Assembly: GCA_016839845.1 (NCBI GenBank)
Contig: JAEOTL010000118.1
Coordinates: 1 to 63,510, forward strand
Origin: Promethearchaeota archaeon
GTDB lineage: Archaea > Asgardarchaeota > Lokiarchaeia > Sigynarchaeales > SOKP01
Reading direction: 5' to 3'
DNA: 63,510 nucleotides
Position numbers and translations under genes: made by a program
Shown here: positions 28,689-37,787 of the stretch, piece by piece
Layout: each line of letters begins with the position of its first letter
How positions within the stretch are numbered: the first letter of the stretch is position 1
Notes under the pieces: generated by a model
The model's database searches: none
Seen by the model: the letters and a program-made list of their open reading frames with translations, nothing else
What the model was told of the DNA's origin: nothing

Positions 28689-30548
28689 CTAGTATATTTC
28701 TTTTATAGCCCACTCCAATCCGAGTTCTTTTAATTTTTCCTTAGTAGGTTTACCCGTTTGTTTATCCCAACCTCTATAATCATAATAAGCATCTAATAAT
28801 ATATCTAAATTCACAGTTTCTCCTTTTGCTGGTCCTTCAGGCATTGGTTCTTCCAACATACGCGCTGGGAGTGTATCGTCTGCTCTTGTGACGCCTTCTC
28901 TTATATTATATACTCTTGCAAGATTGTATAATCTTTCTCCTGTTTTAGCAAAATCCTCTACTTTAAAATCATAACCCATTAATTTTTCGATTAAGGATGC
29001 CCAATCTTCTGAAGATAAAACCATACCCATGAATTTACAGCCCCCAATCGCATCAAATACGCCAAATGCATCTTCGAATTCTTTAACTACCTTTGTATCT
29101 TCTGTATTTTCTGATAAAACATCACCGACAGTAGCATCTTCAACGATCATAAAGGGCATTCCCAAGAAAGCTGGACCTTCAATAAAGCCAGTGATATGGC
29201 ATCCTCCTCTATTAGACGTAGCATAGGCTAATCCTGTAATTTTTGCTGCTCTACTGTCATAAGCAGGAAGTTCTAATCCCTTAACGTGCATGGCAAATTT
29301 TTCCGATCCTTTTCCTAATTTTTCTGCCATATTTCTCGTCCCTTCTGCCAATAAATCCCCAATCCCCTCTCGATTACTTATAATAGATATTAAATCAACA
29401 ACTAAATCAGCATTACCAAAGGTGAATTCAAGGCCATTAGTTTCCTCCTTTGTTATTATACCTTTCTCATAACACTCCATAGCAAACCCTATTGTATTTC
29501 CCGCAGATATCACATCTATACCATACTCATTACAGAGAAAATGGGCAAGAGTGATTGCCTCAAGATTATCTACCCCACACATAGTTCCAAGGGCACCAAT
29601 TGATTCATACTCAGGTCCCTCACCAGTACTCTTATATTTACCTTCTTTAATTTCAGCTAATCGTCCGCAAGCAATGGGACAAGCGAAGCAGGGCTTTCGT
29701 CCTGTAAGGATTGTTTCATTTATTGCAGTACCATTAATGTTATCTGGTGCAGGAAAAACCCCAGTTTGAAAATTATTGGTTGGTAAACCACCTTTAACAT
29801 TTACCAAATCAACCATAGTAGCAGTTCCAAATACTTCGAGTGTCATCTTCATTAGGCTTTGGTTAACCCAATCATACCGTTGTTTAGCTTCCGCTTTATA
29901 TTCTTCTGGATTTGCCACACTAATTTTAGCTGTTCCCCTAGATGCTATCGCCTTCAATTTCTTAGATCCCATTACTGTACCCATTCCACACCTTCCGGCA
30001 GCTCGTCCGTAATTGGGTTTATCGCAATCATTCATTATAGCAGCATATTTCACAAGATTTTCTCCTCCAGTACCGATGCAAGCAACGTTAAATTTTTCAC
30101 CTAACTCCTCTCTGATAATTCGCGTAGTTTCAGATGTATTTTTACCCCATAAATGAGAAGCGTCTCTAAGTTCTGCCTTGCCATCTTCAGTGACGAGATA
30201 TACAGGCTTTGATGATATTCCTTCAAAAATAATACCATCAAATCCAGATCGTTTTAAATCTCTTCCCCAAAATCCTGCTGAATTGGCTTCTCCCCATACC
30301 TTCGTAAGAGGTGATTTTGCAACAACGCTATACCTCCCTGTACTTGGAGATGGTGTGCCCGTTAAAGGACCCGTCATAAAGATTAATTTATTATCTGGGC
30401 CTAAAGGATCTATTCCCTTTGATGTCTCATCGATAAGATATTTTGTGGCTATTCCAGAACCTCCTAAATATAATTTCAATGTGTCTTCATCAGGAAATTC
30501 TTCTGTGATGCCACCACTACTTAAGTCGACTCTTAATATTTTTCCCAT
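28689..30548 (-). CDS. aor: Aldehyde:ferredoxin oxidoreductase (tungsten-type)
   Basis: Interconverts aldehydes and carboxylic acids with ferredoxin as electron carrier, using a tungsto-bispterin and a [4Fe-4S] cluster. The N-terminal KILRVDLSSGGITEE, TGPLTGTPSPSTGRYSVVAK, WGEANSAGFWGRDLK and GRAAGRCGMGTVMGSK are hallmark AOR sequences. The cluster motif CFACPIACGR gives CxxCxxxC, and a further Cys lies in GGCKFMGM. The 619 residues are full length. It sits upstream of an acyl-CoA ligase: acid made from an aldehyde could be activated, or the reverse. Confidence 0.95.
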   Translation of the reverse strand: MGKILRVDLSSGGITEEFPDEDTLKLYLGGSGIATKYLIDETSKGIDPLGPDNKLIFMTGPLTGTPSPSTGRYSVVAKSPLTKVWGEANSAGFWGRDLKRSGFDGIIFEGISSKPVYLVTEDGKAELRDASHLWGKNTSETTRIIREELGEKFNVACIGTGGENLVKYAAIMNDCDKPNYGRAAGRCGMGTVMGSKKLKAIASRGTAKISVANPEEYKAEAKQRYDWVNQSLMKMTLEVFGTATMVDLVNVKGGLPTNNFQTGVFPAPDNINGTAINETILTGRKPCFACPIACGRLAEIKEGKYKSTGEGPEYESIGALGTMCGVDNLEAITLAHFLCNEYGIDVISAGNTIGFAMECYEKGIITKEETNGLEFTFGNADLVVDLISIISNREGIGDLLAEGTRNMAEKLGKGSEKFAMHVKGLELPAYDSRAAKITGLAYATSNRGGCHITGFIEGPAFLGMPFMIVEDATVGDVLSENTEDTKVVKEFEDAFGVFDAIGGCKFMGMVLSSEDWASLIEKLMGYDFKVEDFAKTGERLYNLARVYNIREGVTRADDTLPARMLEEPMPEGPAKGETVNLDILLDAYYDYRGWDKQTGKPTKEKLKELGLEWAIKEIY

Positions 30549-30783
30549 ATAACCGTAAATTTTCTTTACACCTCAAATATTACTATTTTCTTTTCGATTT
30601 TTATTTATGTAATCTTATTAAATAATCTTATTTGCTTAATTATAAAACAATTTCTATTTTAATATTAGGAGAACTTAAAAAATCATTAAGTATTGAAACG
30701 ATTTTACTAATATACAAATCATAAAGAATAAGAGAAAAACTAAAGAGGATATAAAGATATCATCTAATAGCAGTAAAGAAGTA

Positions 30784-31929
30784 TTAAACTCCAATTCCAA
30801 TTGTGTTCCCAATTCCCGCGATAATGACTTTCGATCCTTTTTCAGTCCTCTTACGAATGGTCATTTTTATTTTCTCAATGAACTTAGGAACAGATTGAGT
30901 AATGGATCTCTGCATTGTTGTAATTGCATTTTCTAATGATTGCTTACAGATTAACGCATCAATAGGAATAGATTTGTTAGTGGAAGATTCTTCTATGAAA
31001 TGTTTTTCAATACCAATCCCTCCGATAGCCGCACCAACACCTATAGCTATTGAACCTGTTTTATCACCAGTTAGTTTTAATCCGGCATCAATCATAATAA
31101 CTCTGGAAATTTCATCCCCATACTCATCAATAAGCATCTTAATTGCTTTCCCCGGTTTTCCAACAGTTCCACCCGGTCCTTTTGCTCTTACTAAAAAGAC
31201 TGTTCTTTCCTCAAATTCGAGTTCTTGCACAATAGTGTCTCTCACAATCTCTTTTGCTTCTATGTGGGAATCCGTGATTTCACGAATAAAACTTGCAGTT
31301 ACTAAAGGCCCAAGAGCATCTCCTATTGGACTCCCCTCAGCAAAAGCTTTCGCTGCGTGGTAGTATGCTTTTGCCATAGCAACAATTAAACCTAATTGCA
31401 TGGAGATCTGGAGTAACAAAATCATGGATTTTGATTTCTTCCCTAATATGAGATAGTGTCTAATTAACCTGTAAATAGAATCAATGGCCATAGTTGCTTC
31501 CATCAGATTCTCTAGATTATATTTTTGTACATTATCTGCCTTGGGTGCTAATAATTCTACTTCTTCTTTAAATCGGAAGTCGCGAACATCAACAACATGG
31601 TCAAATTTTGGGATAATACCATATGGATCAAGCGAAACAGGAGGAATAGTAACAAATGTTAAAAAATCCTCAAGTTGAAGCATTAAATCTTTTTGAGTTT
31701 TTTTGGTATCGGCAAATTCTTTAAAGTTATTCATTAAAATCTCTTTGCATTCGTCATTCCATTTCTTTAACTTATCTAAACTAACCTGAATATCTCGGGA
31801 TGCTTTCCATCCTTGAAGTTTTTGTCCATAGAACATTGAAACAAAAATTAATACGAAAAACAACAAATTTAATACAAGAGATATGGGATCAGTGCCTTGG
31901 GCTCCACCTATCTGAGCTATATTTAACAT
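30784..31929 (-). CDS. DUF1512 family membrane-anchored protein
   Basis: An archaeal protein of unknown function. One N-terminal membrane helix (LVLNLLFFVLIFVSMFYG, ~18-35) is followed by a long cytosolic part. Conserved-looking segments are VRAKGPGGTVGKPGKA and IAIGVGAAIGGIGIEKH, the latter very glycine-rich. The 381 residues agree with the family. It is separated from the aldehyde oxidoreductase by a 235-base AT-rich gap in which I see no gene. Confidence 0.75.
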   Translation of the reverse strand: MLNIAQIGGAQGTDPISLVLNLLFFVLIFVSMFYGQKLQGWKASRDIQVSLDKLKKWNDECKEILMNNFKEFADTKKTQKDLMLQLEDFLTFVTIPPVSLDPYGIIPKFDHVVDVRDFRFKEEVELLAPKADNVQKYNLENLMEATMAIDSIYRLIRHYLILGKKSKSMILLLQISMQLGLIVAMAKAYYHAAKAFAEGSPIGDALGPLVTASFIREITDSHIEAKEIVRDTIVQELEFEERTVFLVRAKGPGGTVGKPGKAIKMLIDEYGDEISRVIMIDAGLKLTGDKTGSIAIGVGAAIGGIGIEKHFIEESSTNKSIPIDALICKQSLENAITTMQRSITQSVPKFIEKIKMTIRKRTEKGSKVIIAGIGNTIGIGV

Positions 31930-32045
31930 TTTTATCTTAAATTAATCTCTCATTATATTGATAATATTATGTTTTTATAATAACAAAATTTATTTATTCT
32001 TTTCTATTATAGAGCATAGAAAACAAAATTTTGCGACATTTTTCG

Positions 32046-32483
32046 ATGATAGAAGAAGAAGACGATGAGGATATTTTAAAAAAGAAGATTACGGTTAAGA
32101 CCATCCTCAAAAACTTATTATTCATTCTCCCTATTATCTTGGGTGCACTCCTGATCTATTTACCCATTATACCCTCTCAATACTCGATGTGGGGTTGGTC
32201 TATCGGATTTGTCTTAATTTGTGTAGGGGCAACGGCTCTACAAGTGCAAAAAACTCCCTCTGAACCAATCCGACAAACTTTAACAATCTTGATATGCAGT
32301 CTCTGCGGATTGACCAAAGTAAGAAACTACCAGAAAGGAGATTTTGTATTTAAAAGATTAGGTAAGTGTGATAAATGCGATGATGCATTGGAGATTAAAC
32401 AAATTTATTCAGTTAAGCTAAAGAAGCCAACAGAACCAAATAAAACAGAAGAGAAAGAATCTAAAAAAAAATCTAAAGATTAA
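32046..32483 (+). CDS. Membrane protein with two TM helices and C-terminal zinc ribbon
   Basis: An acidic N-terminus is followed by two hydrophobic helices (NLLFILPIILGALLIYLPII and a second around WGWSIGFVLICVGATAL). A cytosolic zinc-ribbon-like module comes next, with CSLCG and CDKCDD forming two CxxC pairs about 26 residues apart, and then a lysine-rich tail. I use the ATG; an in-frame TTG fifteen bases upstream is possible, and neither has a clear SD. It ends 29 bases before the PPAT gene, so they may be co-transcribed. The function is unknown. Confidence 0.65.
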   Translation: MIEEEDDEDILKKKITVKTILKNLLFILPIILGALLIYLPIIPSQYSMWGWSIGFVLICVGATALQVQKTPSEPIRQTLTILICSLCGLTKVRNYQKGDFVFKRLGKCDKCDDALEIKQIYSVKLKKPTEPNKTEEKESKKKSKD

Positions 32484-32512
32484 TTATTCAGATTTCTCGA
32501 GGTGTTTTCTAA

Positions 32513-32956
32513 ATTCTTAAAAAAGTTGGACTAGGAGGGACATTCGATCATCTTCATGAAGGTCACAAATTTCTATTAAGAACTGCTTTATCAGTCTCAG
32601 AAACTATTGAAATTGGCCTAACAAGCCAAAATTTGTTAGAAAAGAAAAAGTTTCTTTCAAAACTCGAAAGCTATAAAAAAAGAAAATCGAAAATAAGAGA
32701 ATATATAAGCACATTTACAGACATGGAACGTGTTAGCATTGTTGAAATAAAAAATTGGGATGACATGAGTGGGTATGCTCAAGATCCTGAATATGATGGG
32801 TTAATTCTAAGTCAAGAAACATATGAAAACGCACTAAGACTAAATAAATCTAGAGAGAGCATGGGATTGAAACCCCTAATCTTGATTGTTATACCTCTTA
32901 TCAAAGATCAATTCAATAATAAGATAAGCTCAACTACGATTAGAGAAAATCTGTAA
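32513..32956 (+). CDS. coaD: Phosphopantetheine adenylyltransferase with ATT start codon
   Basis: Transfers AMP to 4'-phosphopantetheine in coenzyme A synthesis (archaeal/eukaryotic type). The nucleotidyltransferase motif VGLGGTFDHLHEGH lies at the very N-terminus, and ISSTTIREN close to the C-terminus is the second signature. A stop codon (TAA) directly precedes ATT-CTT-AAA-AAA-GTT. There is no in-frame ATG, GTG or TTG until base 33 of the TTG-TTA-GAA at 32633, which would delete the active site. GAGGTG lies 8 bases before the ATT. An ATT start gives 147 residues and the expected x-x-K-K-V-x-x-GGTFD N-terminus. Confidence 0.85.
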   Translation: MLKKVGLGGTFDHLHEGHKFLLRTALSVSETIEIGLTSQNLLEKKKFLSKLESYKKRKSKIREYISTFTDMERVSIVEIKNWDDMSGYAQDPEYDGLILSQETYENALRLNKSRESMGLKPLILIVIPLIKDQFNNKISSTTIRENL

Positions 32957-33319
32957 CAGCAAAATTTTTTAGTTAGTAATTACACTATTATTTTATACTT
33001 GAAAATAGCTTGAGAAGAGAATTTATGTGCTTATATAGATGTAAGAAATACAAGTCTGGAATGCTTAATCAAGTATACAATATTGTTAAATTCTTTAACT
33101 TGCCAAGGGATTAATCGCCAAAATTGCTTAAAGATCCCTTGGCTGCGGAAGTATCTCCTTCTACTAGTTTAAAAACTGAATCTCTACCATAAAAAAAAGT
33201 TAAATGGTTAACCTAATTCAAGATAGAGCGAAACCTAACGATTTTATTCACGAAAGATTTAAATAAATTCAAGACTTTAAATTTTATAAAGAAAGCATAG
33301 GATGATTTGGTGTTAGATT
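32957..33319 (+). other. 363-base gap with two hairpins and a 29-codon ORF upstream of pheS
   Basis: No convincing gene is present. A 6-bp hairpin (GTTAAA-TTC-TTTAAC, 33085-33099) is followed by a perfect 9-bp inverted repeat (GCCAAGGGA 33102-33110 with TCCCTTGGC 33135-33143, 24-base loop). A small GAAG/CTTC stem comes after that. This stretch has more G+C than its surroundings. A 29-codon frame starts at ATG 33025 and ends inside the second stem (stop at 33112), an arrangement reminiscent of a leader peptide. A structured leader or small RNA is possible; nothing specific was recognised. Confidence 0.3.
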
Positions 33320-34861
33320 GTGACAATTAAGCTAAAAAAACAAGTTATTGAGATATTTGATATATTAAAAAAGAAATCCACTGAAATTGTAGCTGAAGAC
33401 CTTGCTGAAGAACTTAATATTGACTACATAGTTTTAATGTCAGCTGTGAATGATTTAATCGCACAAGACTTAGGGGATTTCAAGGAGAAGGAGATTTATA
33501 ATGTAACACCAAATGAAGAGGGGCGTCTTTATTTAGAAAAGGGATTTCCTGAACGTCAGTTATTAAACCTCATTTTAGAGAGCGATGTTAAAGAGATTTC
33601 ATTAAAGGATTTGATGAAAAAATCAGGAATGGAAAGAAATATTTTTTATGTCGGAATTTCCAACTTAAAAAAGAACCGCTGGATAAGTCAAAGTAAAGCT
33701 TCAGGAGAAAACAAAATATTTCTCATAACCGAAGAATTTCCTCAAACTGAAATTGAGAAGTTTTTTAATAGATTTAAAGAAAATAGTATTGTTGATTATT
33801 CAGAATTATCTAAAGAAGATAAGAAAGTATTAAATAGCTTAAATAAAAGAAAATTAATTAAGAAGATACAAAGAACTAAACGAATTATTTATTTGACTGA
33901 AATTGGGAGTAAGATTTCAACTTCGGAGATAGAAGAGTTAAAGCAGATTAGTAAAATTACTCCCGAAATGTTGAGTTCTGGAAATTGGCAAAAATATGAT
34001 TTAAAACCTTTTGATGTTACAAAACCAGGGCCTTTATTAAAAACAGGAAAGATACATCCTTTAATCAACTTAATCAATGAAATAAGAGAGGTATTTTTAT
34101 CAATGGGTTTCACAGAAATAAGAGGCCCAATTATTGAAAGTGCATTCTATTGTTTTGATGCATTATTTCAACCTCAAGATCATCCTGCTCGTGAAATGCA
34201 AGATACATTTTATTTAAATAACCCAAAAACAGCAAAAATGCCAGAAAAAGATAGAGTTTTAGCTGTTAAGGAAATTCATGAAAATGGAGGAGATTCAGGC
34301 TCGGTAGGGTGGGGATATCAATGGGATATTAATACTGCTAAAAAAACAGTGATGAGAACACACACTACAGCTACAACGATGAGAAGACTTGCGGAATTTT
34401 ATAGAAACAATGATAAAGTCCCAGTAAAAGTATTTTGTGTTGATAGAGTATTCCGTAATGAAAAATTAGATAAAACTCATCTAGCAGAATTTACTCAAAT
34501 AGAGGGAATTGTGATTGATGATAATGTTAGCTTATGCGATTTAATTGGGTTACTTACAGAGTTTTACAGAAAACTTGGATTCAAAAAAATTATGACCCGA
34601 CCAGGGTTTTTTCCTTATACCGAACCATCGATGGAAGTTTCTGTTTATTATGATAAATTAAATAAATGGTTAGAGATGGGAGGATCAGGGATTTTTAGAC
34701 CAGAAGTCACCTATCCTTGGGGAATAAGAGAACCAACCCGTGTTTTAGCATGGGGTCAAGGACTTGAAAGAATTGCAATGCCATATTATGGTAGAAAAGA
34801 TATGCGAGATTTTTATATTAATCCATTAAAATGGTTAAGACACCAGTCTTATCTTAAATGA
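33320..34861 (+). CDS. pheS: Phenylalanyl-tRNA synthetase alpha subunit
   Basis: Catalytic subunit of the (alpha-beta)2 class II enzyme. The archaeal-type N-terminus has about 200 residues of winged-helix-like modules. The class II core follows: motif 1 region LSMGFTEIRGPIIES, motif 2 VFRNEKLDKTHLAEF, and motif 3 ending WGQGLERIAM. The Phe-pocket segment MEVSVYY...GGSGIFRPEV is also present. The start is GTG with GGTG seven bases upstream. The 513 residues are typical for archaea. It is followed by pheT after nine bases. Confidence 0.97.
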   Translation: MTIKLKKQVIEIFDILKKKSTEIVAEDLAEELNIDYIVLMSAVNDLIAQDLGDFKEKEIYNVTPNEEGRLYLEKGFPERQLLNLILESDVKEISLKDLMKKSGMERNIFYVGISNLKKNRWISQSKASGENKIFLITEEFPQTEIEKFFNRFKENSIVDYSELSKEDKKVLNSLNKRKLIKKIQRTKRIIYLTEIGSKISTSEIEELKQISKITPEMLSSGNWQKYDLKPFDVTKPGPLLKTGKIHPLINLINEIREVFLSMGFTEIRGPIIESAFYCFDALFQPQDHPAREMQDTFYLNNPKTAKMPEKDRVLAVKEIHENGGDSGSVGWGYQWDINTAKKTVMRTHTTATTMRRLAEFYRNNDKVPVKVFCVDRVFRNEKLDKTHLAEFTQIEGIVIDDNVSLCDLIGLLTEFYRKLGFKKIMTRPGFFPYTEPSMEVSVYYDKLNKWLEMGGSGIFRPEVTYPWGIREPTRVLAWGQGLERIAMPYYGRKDMRDFYINPLKWLRHQSYLK

Positions 34862-34870
34862 GGTGAGGAT

Positions 34871-36556
34871 TTGCCCACAATTGAACTAAAAATTGAAAGA
34901 TTAGAAAAATTAGTTGGAAAAAAACTGGAGATAAAAGATCTAGAATATGATCTACAAGGGATTAGTTTAGATTTGGAGGATGTAAGTGAAGAAGAACAGA
35001 AAATTAAGGTGGAATATAATCCTAACAGACCCGATTTTTCAAGCCCTGAAGGGATTGCTAGAGCCCTTAAAGGATACTATGAAATTGAACTAGGCCTTCC
35101 CTCTTATGAAATTGAACCAGGAAATATAACATTAAATGTAGATCCAAGTGTAAAGAAAGTTCGACCTTATATCGTGTGTGGTATTGTTCGGAACATTGAT
35201 TTAGATGAGGAAGAGGTCGCAACATTAATGAATATTCAGGAGCATCTACATTGGGCTGTAGGAAGAGACAGAAAGAAAGTGGCAATCGGTGTTCATGATC
35301 TAGATAAAGTTAAACCTCCCTATAGATATACCGCGGTAAAACCAGATTCTGTTAGTTTTGTTCCTTTGCATGGTGATGGATATCCAATGAATTTAGAGGA
35401 GATCTTGTTATTACATGAAAAGGGGATTGAATATGCTCATATATTACAGGGAAAAGAAGTATATCCCGTTATTTTTGATAGTAATAATGAGGTACTGTCC
35501 TTTCCACCGGTAATAAATGGGGAACTTACCACAGTTACAGATAGTACCAAAAATTTATTTTTAGATTTAACTGGTACTGATTTTAATGCAATTACTTTAG
35601 CTTTAAATATTCTCTCTACGACATTATATGATATGGGGGCAAAATTAGAGAGTGTAAAAGTGAATTATGAAGAGGAAAATGAGATTATTACACCAAATCT
35701 ACAAGCAAAAAAATGGGAAGTGAAAACAGATTACATAAATAAGGTAATTGGATTAAACTTATCAATCCCGGAGATGTTGAAGTGTTTTAGAAAGGTGAGA
35801 ATGGGTGCTGAAAAATCGAAGGAAAAAGGTTTTTTAGATATATGGGTACCTGCCTACAGAGGAGATATTATGCATCCTGTCGATTTTACTGAAGAATGCG
35901 CTATAGGATATGGGTATTTAAATTTACCACTAACAATTCATGAAGGGGGAATCGGTAAGTACCACCCCAAACAAGATTACTCAAACATGATACGAAAAAT
36001 TTTGATAGGAGCTGGATTTCTTGAGGTTCTAAATTTCATACTCACTAGTTCAGAAAAACAATTTGATTTTATGAACCAAGAACCAAGTAAAAAGGGAATT
36101 ATTGAGATTGCTAATCCGGTTTCCAAAGAGTACGACACGGTTAGAACCAATTTACTTCCCCAGTTAATGGAAACATTACTTTTGAATAGATCTGAGGAAA
36201 AACCTATAAGAATCTTTGAGGTGGGTGATGTAATTTTATTATCAAAAAAAGAAGATACCGGTACCAAGCGTGAAATTCATTTATCTGCTGTTTCTTATCA
36301 TGAATATTCAGATTATACTGAAATGAAATCAGTTTTAGATTTCATCATGACCTCAATAGGTTATTATGATAACTATCAAGTAAAACCTGGGGAAAACCCA
36401 AGTTATATCAATGGTCGATTTGGAAAAATTTATATAAATGGTTCAGTAATTGGGGAAATTGGGGAAATCCATCCTGAAGTTTTAATTAATTTCAAACTGG
36501 AATTTCCCGTTTCGGCATTTGAATTAAATATTGAATATTTTTTTGATCAAGAATAG
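34871..36556 (+). CDS. pheT: Phenylalanyl-tRNA synthetase beta subunit
   Basis: Non-catalytic, editing and tRNA-recognising partner of PheS. The B3/B4 editing region (VRPYIVCGIVRNI, then DRKKVAIGVHDLDKVKPP, and FDSNNEVLSFPPVING) and the B5 domain followed by a class II-like domain (GIGKYHPKQD, FLEVLNFILTS, NPVSKEYDTVRTNLLP) are in the archaeal/eukaryotic order. At 561 residues it has the short archaeal form, without bacterial OB-fold and C-terminal extensions. The start is TTG, with AGGTGAGG just upstream. Confidence 0.97.
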   Translation: MPTIELKIERLEKLVGKKLEIKDLEYDLQGISLDLEDVSEEEQKIKVEYNPNRPDFSSPEGIARALKGYYEIELGLPSYEIEPGNITLNVDPSVKKVRPYIVCGIVRNIDLDEEEVATLMNIQEHLHWAVGRDRKKVAIGVHDLDKVKPPYRYTAVKPDSVSFVPLHGDGYPMNLEEILLLHEKGIEYAHILQGKEVYPVIFDSNNEVLSFPPVINGELTTVTDSTKNLFLDLTGTDFNAITLALNILSTTLYDMGAKLESVKVNYEEENEIITPNLQAKKWEVKTDYINKVIGLNLSIPEMLKCFRKVRMGAEKSKEKGFLDIWVPAYRGDIMHPVDFTEECAIGYGYLNLPLTIHEGGIGKYHPKQDYSNMIRKILIGAGFLEVLNFILTSSEKQFDFMNQEPSKKGIIEIANPVSKEYDTVRTNLLPQLMETLLLNRSEEKPIRIFEVGDVILLSKKEDTGTKREIHLSAVSYHEYSDYTEMKSVLDFIMTSIGYYDNYQVKPGENPSYINGRFGKIYINGSVIGEIGEIHPEVLINFKLEFPVSAFELNIEYFFDQE

Positions 36557-36580
36557 TATCAAAATTAAAGATATAAACTT

Positions 36581-37696
36581 GTGAAGCATAATATGAATGA
36601 AAATAATAATTTAAGGGAAAATTTAAGAGGATTACGCGAAAAAATTAATGATATCGATGATAAAATCATAGAACTTCTAAATCAACGAGGTAGCATCGTT
36701 ATTAGAATAGGTGATTTAAAAGAAAAATTAAATTTGAAAGTTTATCAACCTCAAAGGGAAAAGGAGGTAATTGACAGATTGAAAGCTAAATCAAATGTAA
36801 TTGAAGATACTAGCATAGAAGCGATTTGGAAGGAAATTATGAGCGCGAGCAAATTAATCCAAGGATCAATAACTAAAACAGGATTTTTAGGGCCAATAGG
36901 AACTTTTACTCATCAAGCATCTTTAGATTATTTCCCAAAAGCCGGTACGGAATTTATTACTTTTAATAATACATTAGAAATATTTGAAGGCATTGAAAAG
37001 GATATAATAGATTTTGGTGTTATTCCTATTGAGAACAGTCTTCAAGGAACTGTAAGAGAAACACTTGATCTATTAATAGAAAAAAATATTTTCATTTATG
37101 GGGAAATTGAACTTAGAATTATTCAAAACCTTATTACTCTGAAAACATCTGACTTATCAAAAATTAATACTATCATTTCACATCCTCAAGCTTTTGCTCA
37201 AGCAAGAAAATGGATTAATACAAATCTCCCAAATGCGAATTTAATTAATGTTAATTCCACAGCTGAAGCGGTTCAACAAATAAGTGAACAAAAAGATGAA
37301 TCTCTTGCGGCGATCGGTACTAGCTTCTCAAGCGAAATTTATGATTTGAAAATTCTTAGTTCAAATATTGAGGATAATCCCATAAATTTTACAAGATTTC
37401 TTATTATTTCAAAAGAAGAAAATAAACAGAAAGTTGGTAAAATTAAAACCTCTATTGTTTTTGTTACCAAACATACTCCCGGAGCCTTATATCGAGCTTT
37501 AAAGATTTTTGCCGATGCTAACATTAACTTGCTAAAAATTGAATCTCGTCCGAGAAGAAGAGGTCGTTGGGAGTATATTTTTTTAATGGACTTTGAAGGA
37601 GATAAAGAAGATCCGCAAGTGAAAAGCGTTATTACAAAAATGAGTGATAATGTAATCTGGCATAAAATACTAGGATCATATCCTATGGTCAAATAA
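36581..37696 (+). CDS. pheA: Fused chorismate mutase / prephenate dehydratase
   Basis: Makes phenylpyruvate from chorismate. An AroQ-type chorismate mutase helical domain (LRGLREKINDIDDKIIELL, ~12-30) is followed by prephenate dehydratase (GFLGPIGTFTHQA, ENSLQGTVRETLDLL, NFTRFLII). A C-terminal ACT domain carries the phenylalanine-binding ESRPRRRGRWEY. Feedback inhibition by phenylalanine is expected. The GTG is the upstream-most start; an ATG 12 bases later is equally plausible. It follows pheT by 24 bases, so charging and synthesis of phenylalanine share one operon. Confidence 0.93.
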   Translation: MKHNMNENNNLRENLRGLREKINDIDDKIIELLNQRGSIVIRIGDLKEKLNLKVYQPQREKEVIDRLKAKSNVIEDTSIEAIWKEIMSASKLIQGSITKTGFLGPIGTFTHQASLDYFPKAGTEFITFNNTLEIFEGIEKDIIDFGVIPIENSLQGTVRETLDLLIEKNIFIYGEIELRIIQNLITLKTSDLSKINTIISHPQAFAQARKWINTNLPNANLINVNSTAEAVQQISEQKDESLAAIGTSFSSEIYDLKILSSNIEDNPINFTRFLIISKEENKQKVGKIKTSIVFVTKHTPGALYRALKIFADANINLLKIESRPRRRGRWEYIFLMDFEGDKEDPQVKSVITKMSDNVIWHKILGSYPMVK

Positions 37697-37746
37697 ATCA
37701 ATTCTTTTCTATTTTAAGAAACTTTTTTACTTTATAAAAAATATTC

Positions 37747-37753
37747 TTATATA
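37747..37753 (+). promoter_or_regulatory. TATA box of rph
   Basis: TTATATA centred 38 bases before the ATG of the RNase PH gene. The expected initiation site is about 26 bases downstream, leaving a leader of about 12 bases. It follows the end of pheA by 50 bases and suggests that rph has its own promoter. Confidence 0.4.
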
Positions 37754-37787
37754 CCCTTTTCAATTAATAAATTTTGGTTACAGCTAA

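Noticed and set aside
28657..30552. Several plus-strand open frames opposite the aldehyde oxidoreductase gene
   Set aside because: Antisense by-products of a strong, full-length enzyme gene; no SD and no recognisable protein.
32633..32956. Shorter 107-residue protein starting at the internal TTG
   Set aside because: It would lack the GGTFD and HEGH active-site motifs, which are encoded in the same frame just upstream without a stop.
33102..33143. Inverted repeat considered as a tRNA acceptor stem
   Set aside because: There is no TpsiC-like GGTTCGAATCC, no D-arm and no anticodon stem within the span, and the loop is only 24 bases.
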